Assembly: GCA_037447455.1 (NCBI GenBank)
Contig: JBBIGQ010000006.1
Coordinates: 98,176-162,175, forward strand
Reading direction: 5' to 3'
Source of the DNA: BPGX01 sp037447455
Lineage (GTDB): Bacteria; Bacteroidota; Bacteroidia; B-17B0; Aurantibacillaceae
DNA length: 64,000 nucleotides
Below, piece after piece: positions 45,722 to 54,921 of this stretch (positions are counted from its first letter, which is position 1; each line of letters opens with the position of its first letter). The notes below the pieces were generated by a model, which saw nothing but the letters and a program-made list of their open reading frames with translations, was not told the origin of the DNA and did no database searches. Position numbers and translations under genes: made by a program.

Positions 45722-46387
45722 ATGCCTAAAAATCCCAGAATATTTCCAATAACAATCACTAATCCTGTTGTCGAAGAATATTGTTTGAGTCATTCTTTTA
45801 ATCTTCCAAAAGAATTAAGTGATATAGAAAATTTTACACAAAAAAATATTTTAGCTCACAGAATGTTGAGCAATCATATTCAAGCCCATTTTTTAATTAC
45901 ACTTTCTTATTTAATGCGTCCTGAAAAAGTGCTGGAAATAGGGACATTCACAGGGTATTCAGCAATATGTTTAGCACAAGGGCTTAAAAAAAATGGAAAA
46001 ATTATTTCAGTAGAAAAACATCCGGAGTTTGTTACCATTGCTCAGATTTTTTTTGAAAAATATCAATATAAAAATATTCAGGTAGTACACTCTGATGGGC
46101 TTGAATTTGTCAAACAATGTAAGGAATCATACGATTTAATTTACTTAGATGCAGATAAAGAACGTTACGAAGAATATTTTATTCATCTTTTACCTTTATT
46201 GAAAGAAAGAGGGCTCTTAATTATAGATAATACTTTATGGAAAGGTCTTGTTGCAGAAGAAGCGAAAGAACCCGTAACCCGGAAAATACAAGAGTTTAAT
46301 GAGTTTTTGAAGTCGTTTGAAAAAGAAATTATTTATACGCTTTTACCTATTCGGGATGGAATGACTTTAATCTTTAAAAAACAATAA
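45722..46387 (+). CDS. SAM-dependent O-methyltransferase (catechol-type family 3)
   Basis: A 221-residue class I methyltransferase. The SAM-binding motif EIGTFTGYSA (about 77-86), the acidic residue in ISVEKHPE, and the metal-binding DADKERYEEYF plus LIIDNTLWKG mark the cation-dependent O-methyltransferase family (caffeoyl-CoA and catechol types). Substrate unknown. It starts right behind a terminator; its stop codon lies in a palindrome that probably ends transcription from both sides. Confidence 0.85.
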   Translation: MPKNPRIFPITITNPVVEEYCLSHSFNLPKELSDIENFTQKNILAHRMLSNHIQAHFLITLSYLMRPEKVLEIGTFTGYSAICLAQGLKKNGKIISVEKHPEFVTIAQIFFEKYQYKNIQVVHSDGLEFVKQCKESYDLIYLDADKERYEEYFIHLLPLLKERGLLIIDNTLWKGLVAEEAKEPVTRKIQEFNEFLKSFEKEIIYTLLPIRDGMTLIFKKQ

Positions 46388-46417
46388 CCCATTAGATATA
46401 TTTTAATGGGTTATTGT
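46381..46417. terminator. Bidirectional terminator between convergent genes
   Basis: A perfect 14-bp inverted repeat, ACAATAACCCATTA at 46381-46394 and its complement at 46404-46417, loop of nine. It covers the methyltransferase stop codon and lies 24 bases from the stop of the TonB receptor gene on the other strand. T-runs are short. Confidence 0.6.
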
Positions 46418-46441
46418 TATGTTTCTCTGATTTTTTAATAA

Positions 46442-48655
46442 CTATATTTTTATTCCAAAAGACACATAGTAGGTTCTTCCATTTCCAGGTAATAAACCTG
46501 GACCAGGATATCCCCCTGCTCTTCTTGTAGCATATTTTTCATTGGTAACATTATTAATTCCCCATTTGATAATGTATTTGTTATGGAGTGTCCAGCTACT
46601 GTTGAGGTCAATGATCTGATATCCTTTAATAAGCCCAACAGTTGCATTAGGAGACGGGCTTACTGTATTTTGTGCATCGGTGTAAACATCGCTTACTTGG
46701 CTAAGTTGAGCAGATACTGAAAAGCCATTTAGATAATAATTGATTCCATAACGACCGATGTTTTCCGGAGCGTACTCCACTTTTTTACCAACAATGGTTT
46801 TATTAGGATCATTGATGATAACTGGATTATCCCATCGTGTATATTCTGCATTCATATAGGTGTATGCAGCATAAAATGTGATGTAACCTATTTTAGAATT
46901 TTTGGTAAACATTCGAATAGGGTCTATTTCAATAAAAGCTTCAATTCCTTTGCTTACGGATGTACCGATATTTGTTCTATATAGTACACCTTCTTTTGTG
47001 ATAGTACCTATCCGGTTGTTGTAGTACAAATAAAATCCCCCAATATCGAAAGATAAGAAATCTTTTATATTACCTCTATAACCACCATCAATATTATATC
47101 CTGATGCGTCTTTAAGGTCAGGGTCAATGATAGCATTTGTTGCAGGTGGCGTGACGTCAGAAAAGAGCACAGGTCGATATGCCTGAGAATAATTTGCATA
47201 AAAGTTCGTAGTTGATGTTACTTTGAATTCAGAGCCAATTCCTGCCAAAATAATTTGTCTGGTTCTTGATAAATTAACTATATCGGTAGGATTTGTATTA
47301 ATGTAACCATTAACGGATGATTGAATGAATTCATAACGAATACCGGGCACAATTGACCATCTTTTTCCGATATTAAAAGTGTTTTCAATAAAAACTGCGT
47401 AATTCGTAGTAGAAAGGGCTAAACTTTTTCCCCACTCTTTGCCATTTTGAAGTTGGTAAATATTTAAGTCAAAGTCCGTGTTTCCATTTCCAATTCCAGA
47501 TTGATTTCTTTTAGTATTTCCAAAGTATGCTCTAATCCCTGCTGCTAAATAGTGTTTTACATTAAATAAATTGTATCCTTGTAAGTATCTTACTTCTGAG
47601 CCAATATTATTGTACTTATCCCTATCGACTTGTCTTGGATTGAAAGAATTTTTAGTAACATTAAATGTATCTTTTACCGTAATGTCTTTAGTAAAACCAA
47701 CGCTATTTCTTTCGGCAATTATTCCAAATATCTTTACATTGAGTTGAGCATCTTCATTAATTTTATATGTAGTATTGATAGCCATAATGTTCCAGGGTAC
47801 ATTAAACCAGTTCCTTGACCTTAAAGATAATTGAGGGTTGATTTTGAACAAAGAGTCAGTAAGCCCGCCTGCTTGCTGACTTAAATAATTCATTCTCGTG
47901 TATTCAATGCCTACTGAGAGTTTTGATGTTATATTATAATTAAGAGAAACATATCCAGTGTTGGTATAATAGCGACTATTTTGCCGCCATCCATCTGCTG
48001 ATCTGTGATGAAAATACCCGTAGTAATTAAAGTTTTTATACGTTCCACCCACAGCATTGTATGAGTTGAATAAATTATAAGATCCATAAGTTTGTTGTGA
48101 TTCAACTTCAATAGTTTTTTGTGTGGACCCTCTTTTAATTTGATAATTTAGTAAGCCGCCGAATTGTGGACCATATTGTAAAGCAGCAGAGCCGCGAATT
48201 AAAATTATTTTTTCTACTGCTTCCATAGGGGGATTATAATATGCTTCGGGATATCCAAAAATTTCAGCGGCAATATCGTATCCATTTTGGCGAACATTAA
48301 ATTCCCAAGAACGGTTAGGACTGAGCCCTCGGGTTGCTACACCTACTTGAATACCAGACCCATCATTTTCCCAAACATTTACACCGGGAACTTTTGCAAA
48401 TACTTGTCGGGCGTTATTAGTCGTTAAATCTGCATCAGCATTAACCAGGTTAATTACCTCGTTCTTTTTGGCTGTATTTAAATGAACTCCATCAATATCG
48501 GCTAAGCGTTGGATTTTATTACGATTGTGTTTACCACTGATTTCTATTTCTTGCAATTCAATAACTTTTTTAGTAGTGTCTTGAACCGTCGATACGCTGT
48601 TTTGAGCAAGAATTATGCTTGTATAAAAACTGCTTAGCAATACAATGTGTCTCAT
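46442..48655 (-). CDS. TonB-dependent outer membrane receptor (FecA-like)
   Basis: A 737-residue outer-membrane active transporter. Signal peptide (1-18, ending ILAQ), a short linker with a TonB-box-like region, plug domain (about 45-175; VFAKVPGVNVWENDGSGIQVGVATRGLSP and VEKIILIRGSAALQYGPQFGG) and a 22-strand-type barrel ending in YYVSFGIKI with terminal hydrophobic residue. The RGLSPNRS plug motif resembles Fe(III)-dicitrate/FecA receptors, so iron uptake is the best guess. No carboxypeptidase-like N-terminal domain and no SusD partner are present, which argues against glycan import. No anti-sigma or TonB genes are adjacent. Confidence 0.88.
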   Translation of the reverse strand: MRHIVLLSSFYTSIILAQNSVSTVQDTTKKVIELQEIEISGKHNRNKIQRLADIDGVHLNTAKKNEVINLVNADADLTTNNARQVFAKVPGVNVWENDGSGIQVGVATRGLSPNRSWEFNVRQNGYDIAAEIFGYPEAYYNPPMEAVEKIILIRGSAALQYGPQFGGLLNYQIKRGSTQKTIEVESQQTYGSYNLFNSYNAVGGTYKNFNYYGYFHHRSADGWRQNSRYYTNTGYVSLNYNITSKLSVGIEYTRMNYLSQQAGGLTDSLFKINPQLSLRSRNWFNVPWNIMAINTTYKINEDAQLNVKIFGIIAERNSVGFTKDITVKDTFNVTKNSFNPRQVDRDKYNNIGSEVRYLQGYNLFNVKHYLAAGIRAYFGNTKRNQSGIGNGNTDFDLNIYQLQNGKEWGKSLALSTTNYAVFIENTFNIGKRWSIVPGIRYEFIQSSVNGYINTNPTDIVNLSRTRQIILAGIGSEFKVTSTTNFYANYSQAYRPVLFSDVTPPATNAIIDPDLKDASGYNIDGGYRGNIKDFLSFDIGGFYLYYNNRIGTITKEGVLYRTNIGTSVSKGIEAFIEIDPIRMFTKNSKIGYITFYAAYTYMNAEYTRWDNPVIINDPNKTIVGKKVEYAPENIGRYGINYYLNGFSVSAQLSQVSDVYTDAQNTVSPSPNATVGLIKGYQIIDLNSSWTLHNKYIIKWGINNVTNEKYATRRAGGYPGPGLLPGNGRTYYVSFGIKI

Positions 48656-48691
48656 AACAATAATTTTGGCTGCAAAGATGTTTATTTAGAG

Positions 48692-48730
48692 CCATTCTAA
48701 ACAATACCTAAAAGTGGGTATTTTGGAATG
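48692..48730. promoter_or_regulatory. Imperfect palindrome between TonB receptor and glycosyltransferase
   Basis: Arms CCATTC..AATACC and GGTATT..GAATG (48692-48708 with 48717-48730) flank an 8-base centre in the divergent intergenic region, with a two-base length difference between arms. A CATCTTTG -7-like box for the receptor (minus, 48673-48680) lies next to it. It could be an operator for a metal-responsive or other regulator, or a leader hairpin. Confidence 0.3.
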
Positions 48731-48768
48731 TCAATTATAGTTATTCTTATCAAAAACGCTTAATTCCT

Positions 48769-48776
48769 TATACTTG
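48769..48776 (+). promoter_or_regulatory. -7 promoter box before the glycosyltransferase
   Basis: TATACTTG, the same box as the L31 promoter, ends 6 bases before the ATG at 48783. Transcription would start at or almost at the ATG. No -33 TTTG is present. Confidence 0.35.
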
Positions 48777-48782
48777 TGCGAT

Positions 48783-50027
48783 ATGGAAAAAAAGAATGTA
48801 TTGATAATAAATTATGTTTTTCCGCCGTATCCGGGGATTGGCGGCAGGCGGTGGGCAAAGTTTGCCAAATACTTACACAGAAGGGGACATAAGGTATATG
48901 TCATTGCTGCGAAAAATCCTTTTGATTACGAATCCACATTTATAGAAGATATAAAAGAGTTGCCAAAAGAGAATTTATTTTACTTACCATCATTGTATCC
49001 CAAAATAATGATTAGTCCATTAAAGAGCGGGTGGGATAAATTAAAGTATCAGTTTTGGTATAGAGTGCTTCCATTGTTTACAGATGGAAATTATTATGAT
49101 AGGAGTATGTTTTGGAAAAAGCAATTACAAAATAAGATAGAAGAATTGATACAAAGTAAAAACATTCAAACGATTATTGTAACAGGGCCGCCTTTTCATT
49201 ATGTATATTATACTATTCAACTAAAAGAAAAGTATCCTAACATAAAATTTATTGTGGATTATAGAGATGAATGGACATTTAATGGAGTACACGGCATTGA
49301 TATTATTGGTAAAAAGCGTAAACAGAAAGAATTAGAAAAAGAAAAGTATGTATGTGAAAGGGGGGATATGGTAATAACTTGCGATAAAACTATTTTAGCA
49401 TACTTGAAAACGAGTTATAACATTAATAGTTATGAACTCATTATGCATTCGTATGATAAAGAAGATTTTACTTTTGAAAAAAATAAAAATAATAATGCAT
49501 TAAACGATTATCACCGGATTGTTGTGGCTGTTTTCGGTACTTTGGAGGGTAGAGATAAACTGAACAAAATATGTGATTTTTTAATGGAGTTGAAAACAAA
49601 AGATGAATTGTTTTTTAATAGAATAAAATTAAATTTTTATTTATTAAATCCTATTCCTCTTGAAATACATAAAGAATTATCCGACACAATCCGTTTTTAT
49701 TACAATTATAGTGCTAAAAAGTTGTTTGAAAATATTTTATATTCAGATTACATTTTGGTTGTAACAACCGATAGAGCAAAGGATTTTTTCACTTCAAAAT
49801 TTCCTGAGATATTTTATATGAAAAAGCGAATTCTATTTTATTGCAAAAAAGGGTATGTAAGCGGGTTTATTGAACAACATAAAATTGGCATTCATCTTTC
49901 AGAGAATGATTTTAATGAAAAATTTCTCTATGCCTTGCAACATCCAGAAGCGTTTTCATACGAAAACTTTCCAATAGAAGAGTGGAGTTATGCGTATAGG
50001 ACAGATGAACTTGAAAGATTATTATAA
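48783..50027 (+). CDS. Glycosyltransferase-like protein (GT4 type fold)
   Basis: A 414-residue protein whose N-terminus (KNVLIINYVFPPYPGIGGRRWAKFAKYLHRRGHKVYVI) matches the nucleotide-sugar-transferase GT-B first domain. A VDYRDEWTFNG segment and a second-domain RIVVAVFGTLEGRDKLNKI start follow. The typical C-terminal E-x7-E is not clear, so activity is less certain. It stands alone between the divergent receptor and convergent gyrA; the acceptor is unknown. The ATG at 48783 was chosen over a TTG three codons earlier. Confidence 0.7.
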   Translation: MEKKNVLIINYVFPPYPGIGGRRWAKFAKYLHRRGHKVYVIAAKNPFDYESTFIEDIKELPKENLFYLPSLYPKIMISPLKSGWDKLKYQFWYRVLPLFTDGNYYDRSMFWKKQLQNKIEELIQSKNIQTIIVTGPPFHYVYYTIQLKEKYPNIKFIVDYRDEWTFNGVHGIDIIGKKRKQKELEKEKYVCERGDMVITCDKTILAYLKTSYNINSYELIMHSYDKEDFTFEKNKNNNALNDYHRIVVAVFGTLEGRDKLNKICDFLMELKTKDELFFNRIKLNFYLLNPIPLEIHKELSDTIRFYYNYSAKKLFENILYSDYILVVTTDRAKDFFTSKFPEIFYMKKRILFYCKKGYVSGFIEQHKIGIHLSENDFNEKFLYALQHPEAFSYENFPIEEWSYAYRTDELERLL

Positions 50028-50044
50028 ATTAGTTGAATTAATTA

Positions 50045-52540
50045 TTAATTACCATTTACTTCGTTATCTTCATTGTTTTCATTTTCATCTTCATGTTCTA
50101 CTACTGTTACGGCGGCAATATCGTCATTGTCGTCTAAGTTGATTAATCGTACGCCTTGTGTATTTCGCCCCATTACGCGAATGTCTTTGATACTCAAACG
50201 AATGGTGATGCCATTTTTGGTTATTATCATTAAATCGTCGTTATCGGTTACTAATTTGGTGCCGACAAGCATTCCGGTTTTGTCAGTAATGTTGATGGTT
50301 TTCACACCTTTTCCGCCTCGATTGGTGATGCGGTATTCATCAATTTCAGAACGTTTACCGTAGCCTTTTTCACTGACTACTAGTACGGTTTTGTTTTTAT
50401 CATCAATCGCAATCATTCCAATGACTTCATTTTGACTGCCCGGAAAAGCACCGTCTTCCAGATCAATACCAATCACACCACTGGCGCTTCTGCCCATTGC
50501 ACGAACTTTATCTTCTGTGAAGCGGCATACTTTTCCAAATTTTGAGGCCATCATAATTTCACATTGTCCGTTGGTAAGTGCCGCATCAATTAATTGGTCG
50601 CCTTCTTTGATATTTACCGCAATAATACCATTGGTTCTTGGACGAGAAAATTCTTCCAGCAAGGTTTTCTTAATGATGCCTTGTTTGGTACAGAATACAA
50701 TATAATGATTATTGATGTACTGTTCATCACTTAAAGTTTCTACATTGATGTAAGCACGAATTTTGTCATCCTGTTCGATAGCAATTAAATTTTGAATGGG
50801 GCGACCTTTACTTTGTTTATTGCCTTCTGGAATGTCAAATACTCTCAGCCAATAGCATTTGCCTTTTTCAGTAAAGAGTAATAAATAATTATGGTTTGTA
50901 GCAATAAACAAATGTTCCACAAAATCTTCTTCCCTTGTAGCAACTCCTTTGCTGCCCTTGCCACCACGGTTTTGTTTGCGGTATTCGTCTAAATTGGTTC
51001 TTTTGATATAACCAAGATGGGAAATGGTAATCACTACGGTTTCATCAGGAATAATATCTTCCATACGAATTTCATCTGCCGCATATACGAGTTCTGTTCT
51101 TCTGGGATCGCCGTATTTTTCTTTGATTTCTTTGAGTTCGTCGGATACGATTTGCTTTTGAAGATTTTCACTGGCTAAAATTTCCTTATAGTATTCAATT
51201 TTCTTCATCAGTTCATCGTATTCTTCTTTGAGTTTATCTCTTTCCAAGCCGGTCAGCGTGCGGAGACGCATATCTAAGATGGCACGTGCTTGTACTTCGG
51301 TCAGATTAAATTGACTCATCAATTGGTCTTTGGCGATATCGGGGGTTTCGCTTTCTCTGATTATTTTAATCACTTCATCTAAATGGTCAATGGCAATAAG
51401 TAATCCTTGTAAAATGTGTGCGCGTTTTTCGGATTGTTCTAATTCGTATTTGGTTCTTCTGACTACTACTTCAATGCGGTGCAATACAAAATATTTGATG
51501 AGTTCTTTTAAGGGTAATAATTTAGGTCTGCCATTTACTAAAACAACGTTATTGATATTGAAATACGATTGAAGCGCTGAATATTTGTAAAGATTATTTA
51601 AGACAACTTGAGGATTGGCGTCACGTTTTAATTCATAAACAATGCGAATACCTTCGCGGTTACTTTCGTCTCGGATTTCGCTGATGCCTTCAATTTTTTT
51701 CTCTTCAACAAGTTTCCATTGTGCTTCAATCATTTCGGCTTTGTTGATTTGGTAAGGCACTTCTGTTACAACAATTCTGAAGCGGTCTTTGAGTTCTTCT
51801 ACTTCTGCTTTTCCGCGAATGACCACTCTGCCACGTCCGGTAAGGTACGCTTCTTTGATGCCTTCGTATCCGTAAATAATACCGCCGGTTGGAAAATCTG
51901 GGCACTTGATAAACTGCATCGGTTCTTCGTCGCTGATAGATTCGTTTTGGATGTAAGCGGTGATAGCGTCAATACATTCGGATAAATTGTGGGGAGCCAT
52001 GTTGGTAGCCATTCCGACGGCAATGCCGGAGGCGCCATTGACTAATAGATTGGGGAAACGTGCGGGTAAGACCGTTGGTTCTTGCAATGAGTCGTCAAAG
52101 TTGGGTTTGAAATCAACTGTGTTTTTGTCAATATCTGTAAGCAATTCTTCGGCGAGTTTGGTAAGTCGTGCTTCGGTATAACGCATAGCGGCTGGTGGAT
52201 CACCATCCATACTTCCGAAGTTTCCTTGTCCGTCAACGAGTGTGTAGCGCAAACTCCACTCTTGCGCCATTCTGACCATTGTGTCGTAAACGCTGGCATC
52301 GCCGTGTGGGTGGTATTTCCCAAGTACTTCACCGACAATACGGGCGGATTTTTTATAGGGTTTATTATGTTGAAGTCCCAGTTCTAACATTCCATAAAGA
52401 ACGCGTCTGTGCACGGGTTTTAGACCGTCGCGTACATCGGGCAAAGCGCGTGATACAATAACAGACATTGAATAGTCAATGTACGCGGTTTTCATTTCAT
52501 CTTCAATATTGATAGGAATGATGGTTTCTTTATTTTCCAT
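50045..52540 (-). CDS. gyrA: DNA gyrase subunit A
   Basis: The DNA-cleaving subunit of gyrase, which introduces negative supercoils. The 831-residue protein has the catalytic Tyr121 in AAMRYTEARL, a quinolone-binding region HPHGDASVYD (77-86), the helical coiled-coil arm (LTGLERDKL) and a C-terminal beta-pinwheel with the GyrA box QNRGGKG and a second NRGGKG. The acidic end (EHEDENENNEDNE) is common. The GyrA box separates gyrase from topoisomerase IV ParC. Position 82 is Ala where E. coli has Ser83, a change that lowers fluoroquinolone binding in other bacteria. GyrB is not in the window. Confidence 0.96.
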   Translation of the reverse strand: MENKETIIPINIEDEMKTAYIDYSMSVIVSRALPDVRDGLKPVHRRVLYGMLELGLQHNKPYKKSARIVGEVLGKYHPHGDASVYDTMVRMAQEWSLRYTLVDGQGNFGSMDGDPPAAMRYTEARLTKLAEELLTDIDKNTVDFKPNFDDSLQEPTVLPARFPNLLVNGASGIAVGMATNMAPHNLSECIDAITAYIQNESISDEEPMQFIKCPDFPTGGIIYGYEGIKEAYLTGRGRVVIRGKAEVEELKDRFRIVVTEVPYQINKAEMIEAQWKLVEEKKIEGISEIRDESNREGIRIVYELKRDANPQVVLNNLYKYSALQSYFNINNVVLVNGRPKLLPLKELIKYFVLHRIEVVVRRTKYELEQSEKRAHILQGLLIAIDHLDEVIKIIRESETPDIAKDQLMSQFNLTEVQARAILDMRLRTLTGLERDKLKEEYDELMKKIEYYKEILASENLQKQIVSDELKEIKEKYGDPRRTELVYAADEIRMEDIIPDETVVITISHLGYIKRTNLDEYRKQNRGGKGSKGVATREEDFVEHLFIATNHNYLLLFTEKGKCYWLRVFDIPEGNKQSKGRPIQNLIAIEQDDKIRAYINVETLSDEQYINNHYIVFCTKQGIIKKTLLEEFSRPRTNGIIAVNIKEGDQLIDAALTNGQCEIMMASKFGKVCRFTEDKVRAMGRSASGVIGIDLEDGAFPGSQNEVIGMIAIDDKNKTVLVVSEKGYGKRSEIDEYRITNRGGKGVKTINITDKTGMLVGTKLVTDNDDLMIITKNGITIRLSIKDIRVMGRNTQGVRLINLDDNDDIAAVTVVEHEDENENNEDNEVNGN

Positions 52541-52623
52541 AATGATTAATGTTGAAGTTTTTGTAAAATAATTAAGTGGCTAATGTATGGAATGAGAGGG
52601 AATTTTACAAGAGATATTTTGAT

Positions 52624-52631
52624 TAGTTTTG
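52624..52631 (+). promoter_or_regulatory. -7 promoter box before yraN
   Basis: TAGTTTTG, a perfect TAnnTTTG match, 18 bases before the ATG at 52650. No clear -33 element. It may drive the long plus-strand series that follows. Confidence 0.35.
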
Positions 52632-52649
52632 TGAGTTGATAATATTGAT

Positions 52650-53015
52650 ATGGAGAATGCAAGCTTTAAGGAAATTGGTGATTATGCTGAAGAATTAGCG
52701 TGTAATTATTTGATTGAAAAAGGTTTTAAAATTTTAGAACGGAACTGGCGATATAAGCATCTGGAAATTGATATTATTGTGGAAAAATCAGATTTATTGG
52801 TGGTGGTGGAGGTGAAATACAGAACCTATACAAGTATGGGAGAACCAGAGTTGTTTGTAAATCGTCAGAAGCAAAGGTTTTTAATAGAAGCCATTAATCA
52901 GTATATTTCACAAAATAATATTGACAAAGAAGTGCGGTTTGATATTATTGCTATTTCCAGAAAGCGTGGTGAGTATGTGGTGCATCATATAGAAGATGCT
53001 TTTTATGCAAGATAA
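52650..53015 (+). CDS. yraN: YraN/UPF0102 family endonuclease-like protein
   Basis: A 121-residue protein with the restriction-endonuclease-like fold: GDYAEELACNYLIEKGFKILERNWR (about 8-32), then the catalytic-type LEIDIIVEK and VVVEVKYRT (Glu and Lys of the PD-(D/E)xK core). The family is universal in many bacteria and thought to act on Holliday-type or damaged DNA; function is not proven. prmC starts 9 bases downstream. Confidence 0.92.
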   Translation: MENASFKEIGDYAEELACNYLIEKGFKILERNWRYKHLEIDIIVEKSDLLVVVEVKYRTYTSMGEPELFVNRQKQRFLIEAINQYISQNNIDKEVRFDIIAISRKRGEYVVHHIEDAFYAR

Positions 53016-53024
53016 AATTTTATT

Positions 53025-53885
53025 ATGAACGTTTATCATTTTTCAACGAATGCAGTAGAAAGTGTAAGCAATTTATTTTTTAAGGAATTGAGTGATATTT
53101 ATTCAAAAGATGAATTGTCTATTTTGTTTACTAGAATAGTAGAGTCATTGGGGTATGAGTTTAATTCGGTGCGATATTTCAATCAGAGTGAGTTAATTCA
53201 ACTATCCGAAATTATTGATGAGTTAAAAAAGGGTAAACCATTGCAGTATATTTTAGGATATACTTATTTTTACAATTTAAAATTTTTAGTGAATCCAAAT
53301 GTTTTAATTCCTCGTCCTGAAACAGAAGAATTGGTGTGGAATGTGAAGAATTATATTGATAAAAAATTTTTTGATAAAAAAGCATTAAGAATAGTAGATA
53401 TTGGCACAGGAAGCGGGTGTATATCTGTTACTCTAAAGCATTTATTGCCGCAGGCAGAAGTGTGGGCAATTGATATTTCTGAAGAGGCGCTGGAAGTGGC
53501 TAAAAAAAATGCGCAATTGAATAAAGTAGAGGTGTTTTTTGAATTCAAAGATATATTAAGTGCATCATTAAATGGAGTTTTTGATGTTATAGTGAGTAAT
53601 CCGCCGTATATTCCTATAAGTGATGGTAACACACTTGCTGACAGAGTGAAGAAATATGATCCATTCATTGCCTTATTTAGCAAAAATGCCACAGAGTTTT
53701 ATGAACGAATATTGGCAGAATGCATGCAACATTTGGACTTACAAGGTTTTGCCTTTTTGGAATTGAATCAATTTTATTCGCATTTAGTAATGGAGGCGTG
53801 TGAGAATTTGAAGTTACCATTGAAATGTGAAATTATTAAAGATTGGAGCGGGAATGATAGATTTTTATTAGTAGAAAAAAATTAG
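53025..53885 (+). CDS. prmC: Peptide chain release factor N5-glutamine methyltransferase
   Basis: Methylates the GGQ glutamine of release factors RF1 and RF2. The 286-residue protein has an N-terminal helical domain, the segment IPRPETEELV (95-104), SAM motif DIGTGSGCISV (about 125-135) and the catalytic NPPY (192-195). All hallmarks and length match PrmC/HemK. Release factor genes are not adjacent. Confidence 0.94.
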   Translation: MNVYHFSTNAVESVSNLFFKELSDIYSKDELSILFTRIVESLGYEFNSVRYFNQSELIQLSEIIDELKKGKPLQYILGYTYFYNLKFLVNPNVLIPRPETEELVWNVKNYIDKKFFDKKALRIVDIGTGSGCISVTLKHLLPQAEVWAIDISEEALEVAKKNAQLNKVEVFFEFKDILSASLNGVFDVIVSNPPYIPISDGNTLADRVKKYDPFIALFSKNATEFYERILAECMQHLDLQGFAFLELNQFYSHLVMEACENLKLPLKCEIIKDWSGNDRFLLVEKN

Positions 53886-53935
53886 TAGAAAAAATAAATT
53901 CAATGCGTAATAATTAGCATCTTTGCGAGAGGAAT

Positions 53936-54916
53936 ATGTTATTCTGGAAAAAGAAAAAATATGTTTTTAATCCACAAACGCTGCGATATGAGTTAGCAAA
54001 GGCATCGGTGTTATCTATTATTGCAAATATTTTTTCTTATTTGTTGACGGGCTTGGGATTTGCAGTATTGACAATATATGTAGCGTATAATTTTTTTGAT
54101 TCACCAAAAGAAAAAATGTTGAAAAGAGAAATTGAAGTTTTGAGAAATCAATATGAGTTGTTGCAAAATAAAATGAATAAATTACAACTGGTTTTGAATG
54201 AGTTGCAAGAACGGGATAAAAACATTTACAGAGTGATATTAGAAGCGGATCCACTTTCGGATGATATTCGCAATGCGGGGTTTGGCGGGCAAGCGTTTAA
54301 TGAATGGGCAGACCTAAGCAATGGTGATATTATTCGTCAAACGCAATTAAAGTTACAACAAATCAGTAAGCAATTTTATATTCAATCTAAGTCATTGGAT
54401 GAAATTGCCGAATTGGCAAAGAATAAATCGGCGATGCTGGCATCTATTCCTGCGATTATTCCGATTCAGATAAAAGATTTGAAAAGGCAAGTGACGAGTG
54501 GTTTTGGTTGGCGTATTCATCCTATTTACAAAACACAGGAATTTCATCCGGGATTAGATTTCCCTGCGCATCAGGGCACGCCTGTGTATGCTACGGGAGA
54601 TGGAAAAGTGGAATTTGCAGGAATGGATAATAGTGGTTATGGATTGCATATTATCGTGAATCACGGGTTTAACTATCAAACCTTGTATGGGCATTTGAGT
54701 AAGGTGGTGGTGCGTGTGGGTGAGAAAGTCAAACGAGGACAATTGATTGGGTATGTTGGATCTACGGGATTAAGCACTGCACCGCATTTGCATTATGAGG
54801 TCATTAAAAATAATGAAAAGGTAAATCCGATTAATTATATGTTCAGTGGGCTGTCAGAGGAGGATTATGCGATATTGGTGGAACGTGCGAATCAATCTAC
54901 ACAAAGTTTTGATTAA
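53936..54916 (+). CDS. M23 family peptidoglycan metallo-endopeptidase
   Basis: A 326-residue membrane-anchored protein: an N-terminal transmembrane helix (about 28-53), a coiled-coil stretch (about 60-100), and a LytM/M23 domain with zinc ligands in FHPGLDFP (HxxxD) and HLHYE, plus the GHL motif in LYGHLSKV. Such proteins cut peptide crosslinks or activate amidases in the periplasm and often take part in cell shape or division. The C-terminal tail after the domain is short. The APC permease gene begins 5 bases later. Confidence 0.88.
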   Translation: MLFWKKKKYVFNPQTLRYELAKASVLSIIANIFSYLLTGLGFAVLTIYVAYNFFDSPKEKMLKREIEVLRNQYELLQNKMNKLQLVLNELQERDKNIYRVILEADPLSDDIRNAGFGGQAFNEWADLSNGDIIRQTQLKLQQISKQFYIQSKSLDEIAELAKNKSAMLASIPAIIPIQIKDLKRQVTSGFGWRIHPIYKTQEFHPGLDFPAHQGTPVYATGDGKVEFAGMDNSGYGLHIIVNHGFNYQTLYGHLSKVVVRVGEKVKRGQLIGYVGSTGLSTAPHLHYEVIKNNEKVNPINYMFSGLSEEDYAILVERANQSTQSFD

Positions 54917-54921
54917 TAATA

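Noticed and set aside
50073..52461. Several plus-strand ORFs of 60-98 codons opposite gyrA
   Set aside because: gyrA is intact with all motifs; the opposite frames are open by chance and have no start signals.
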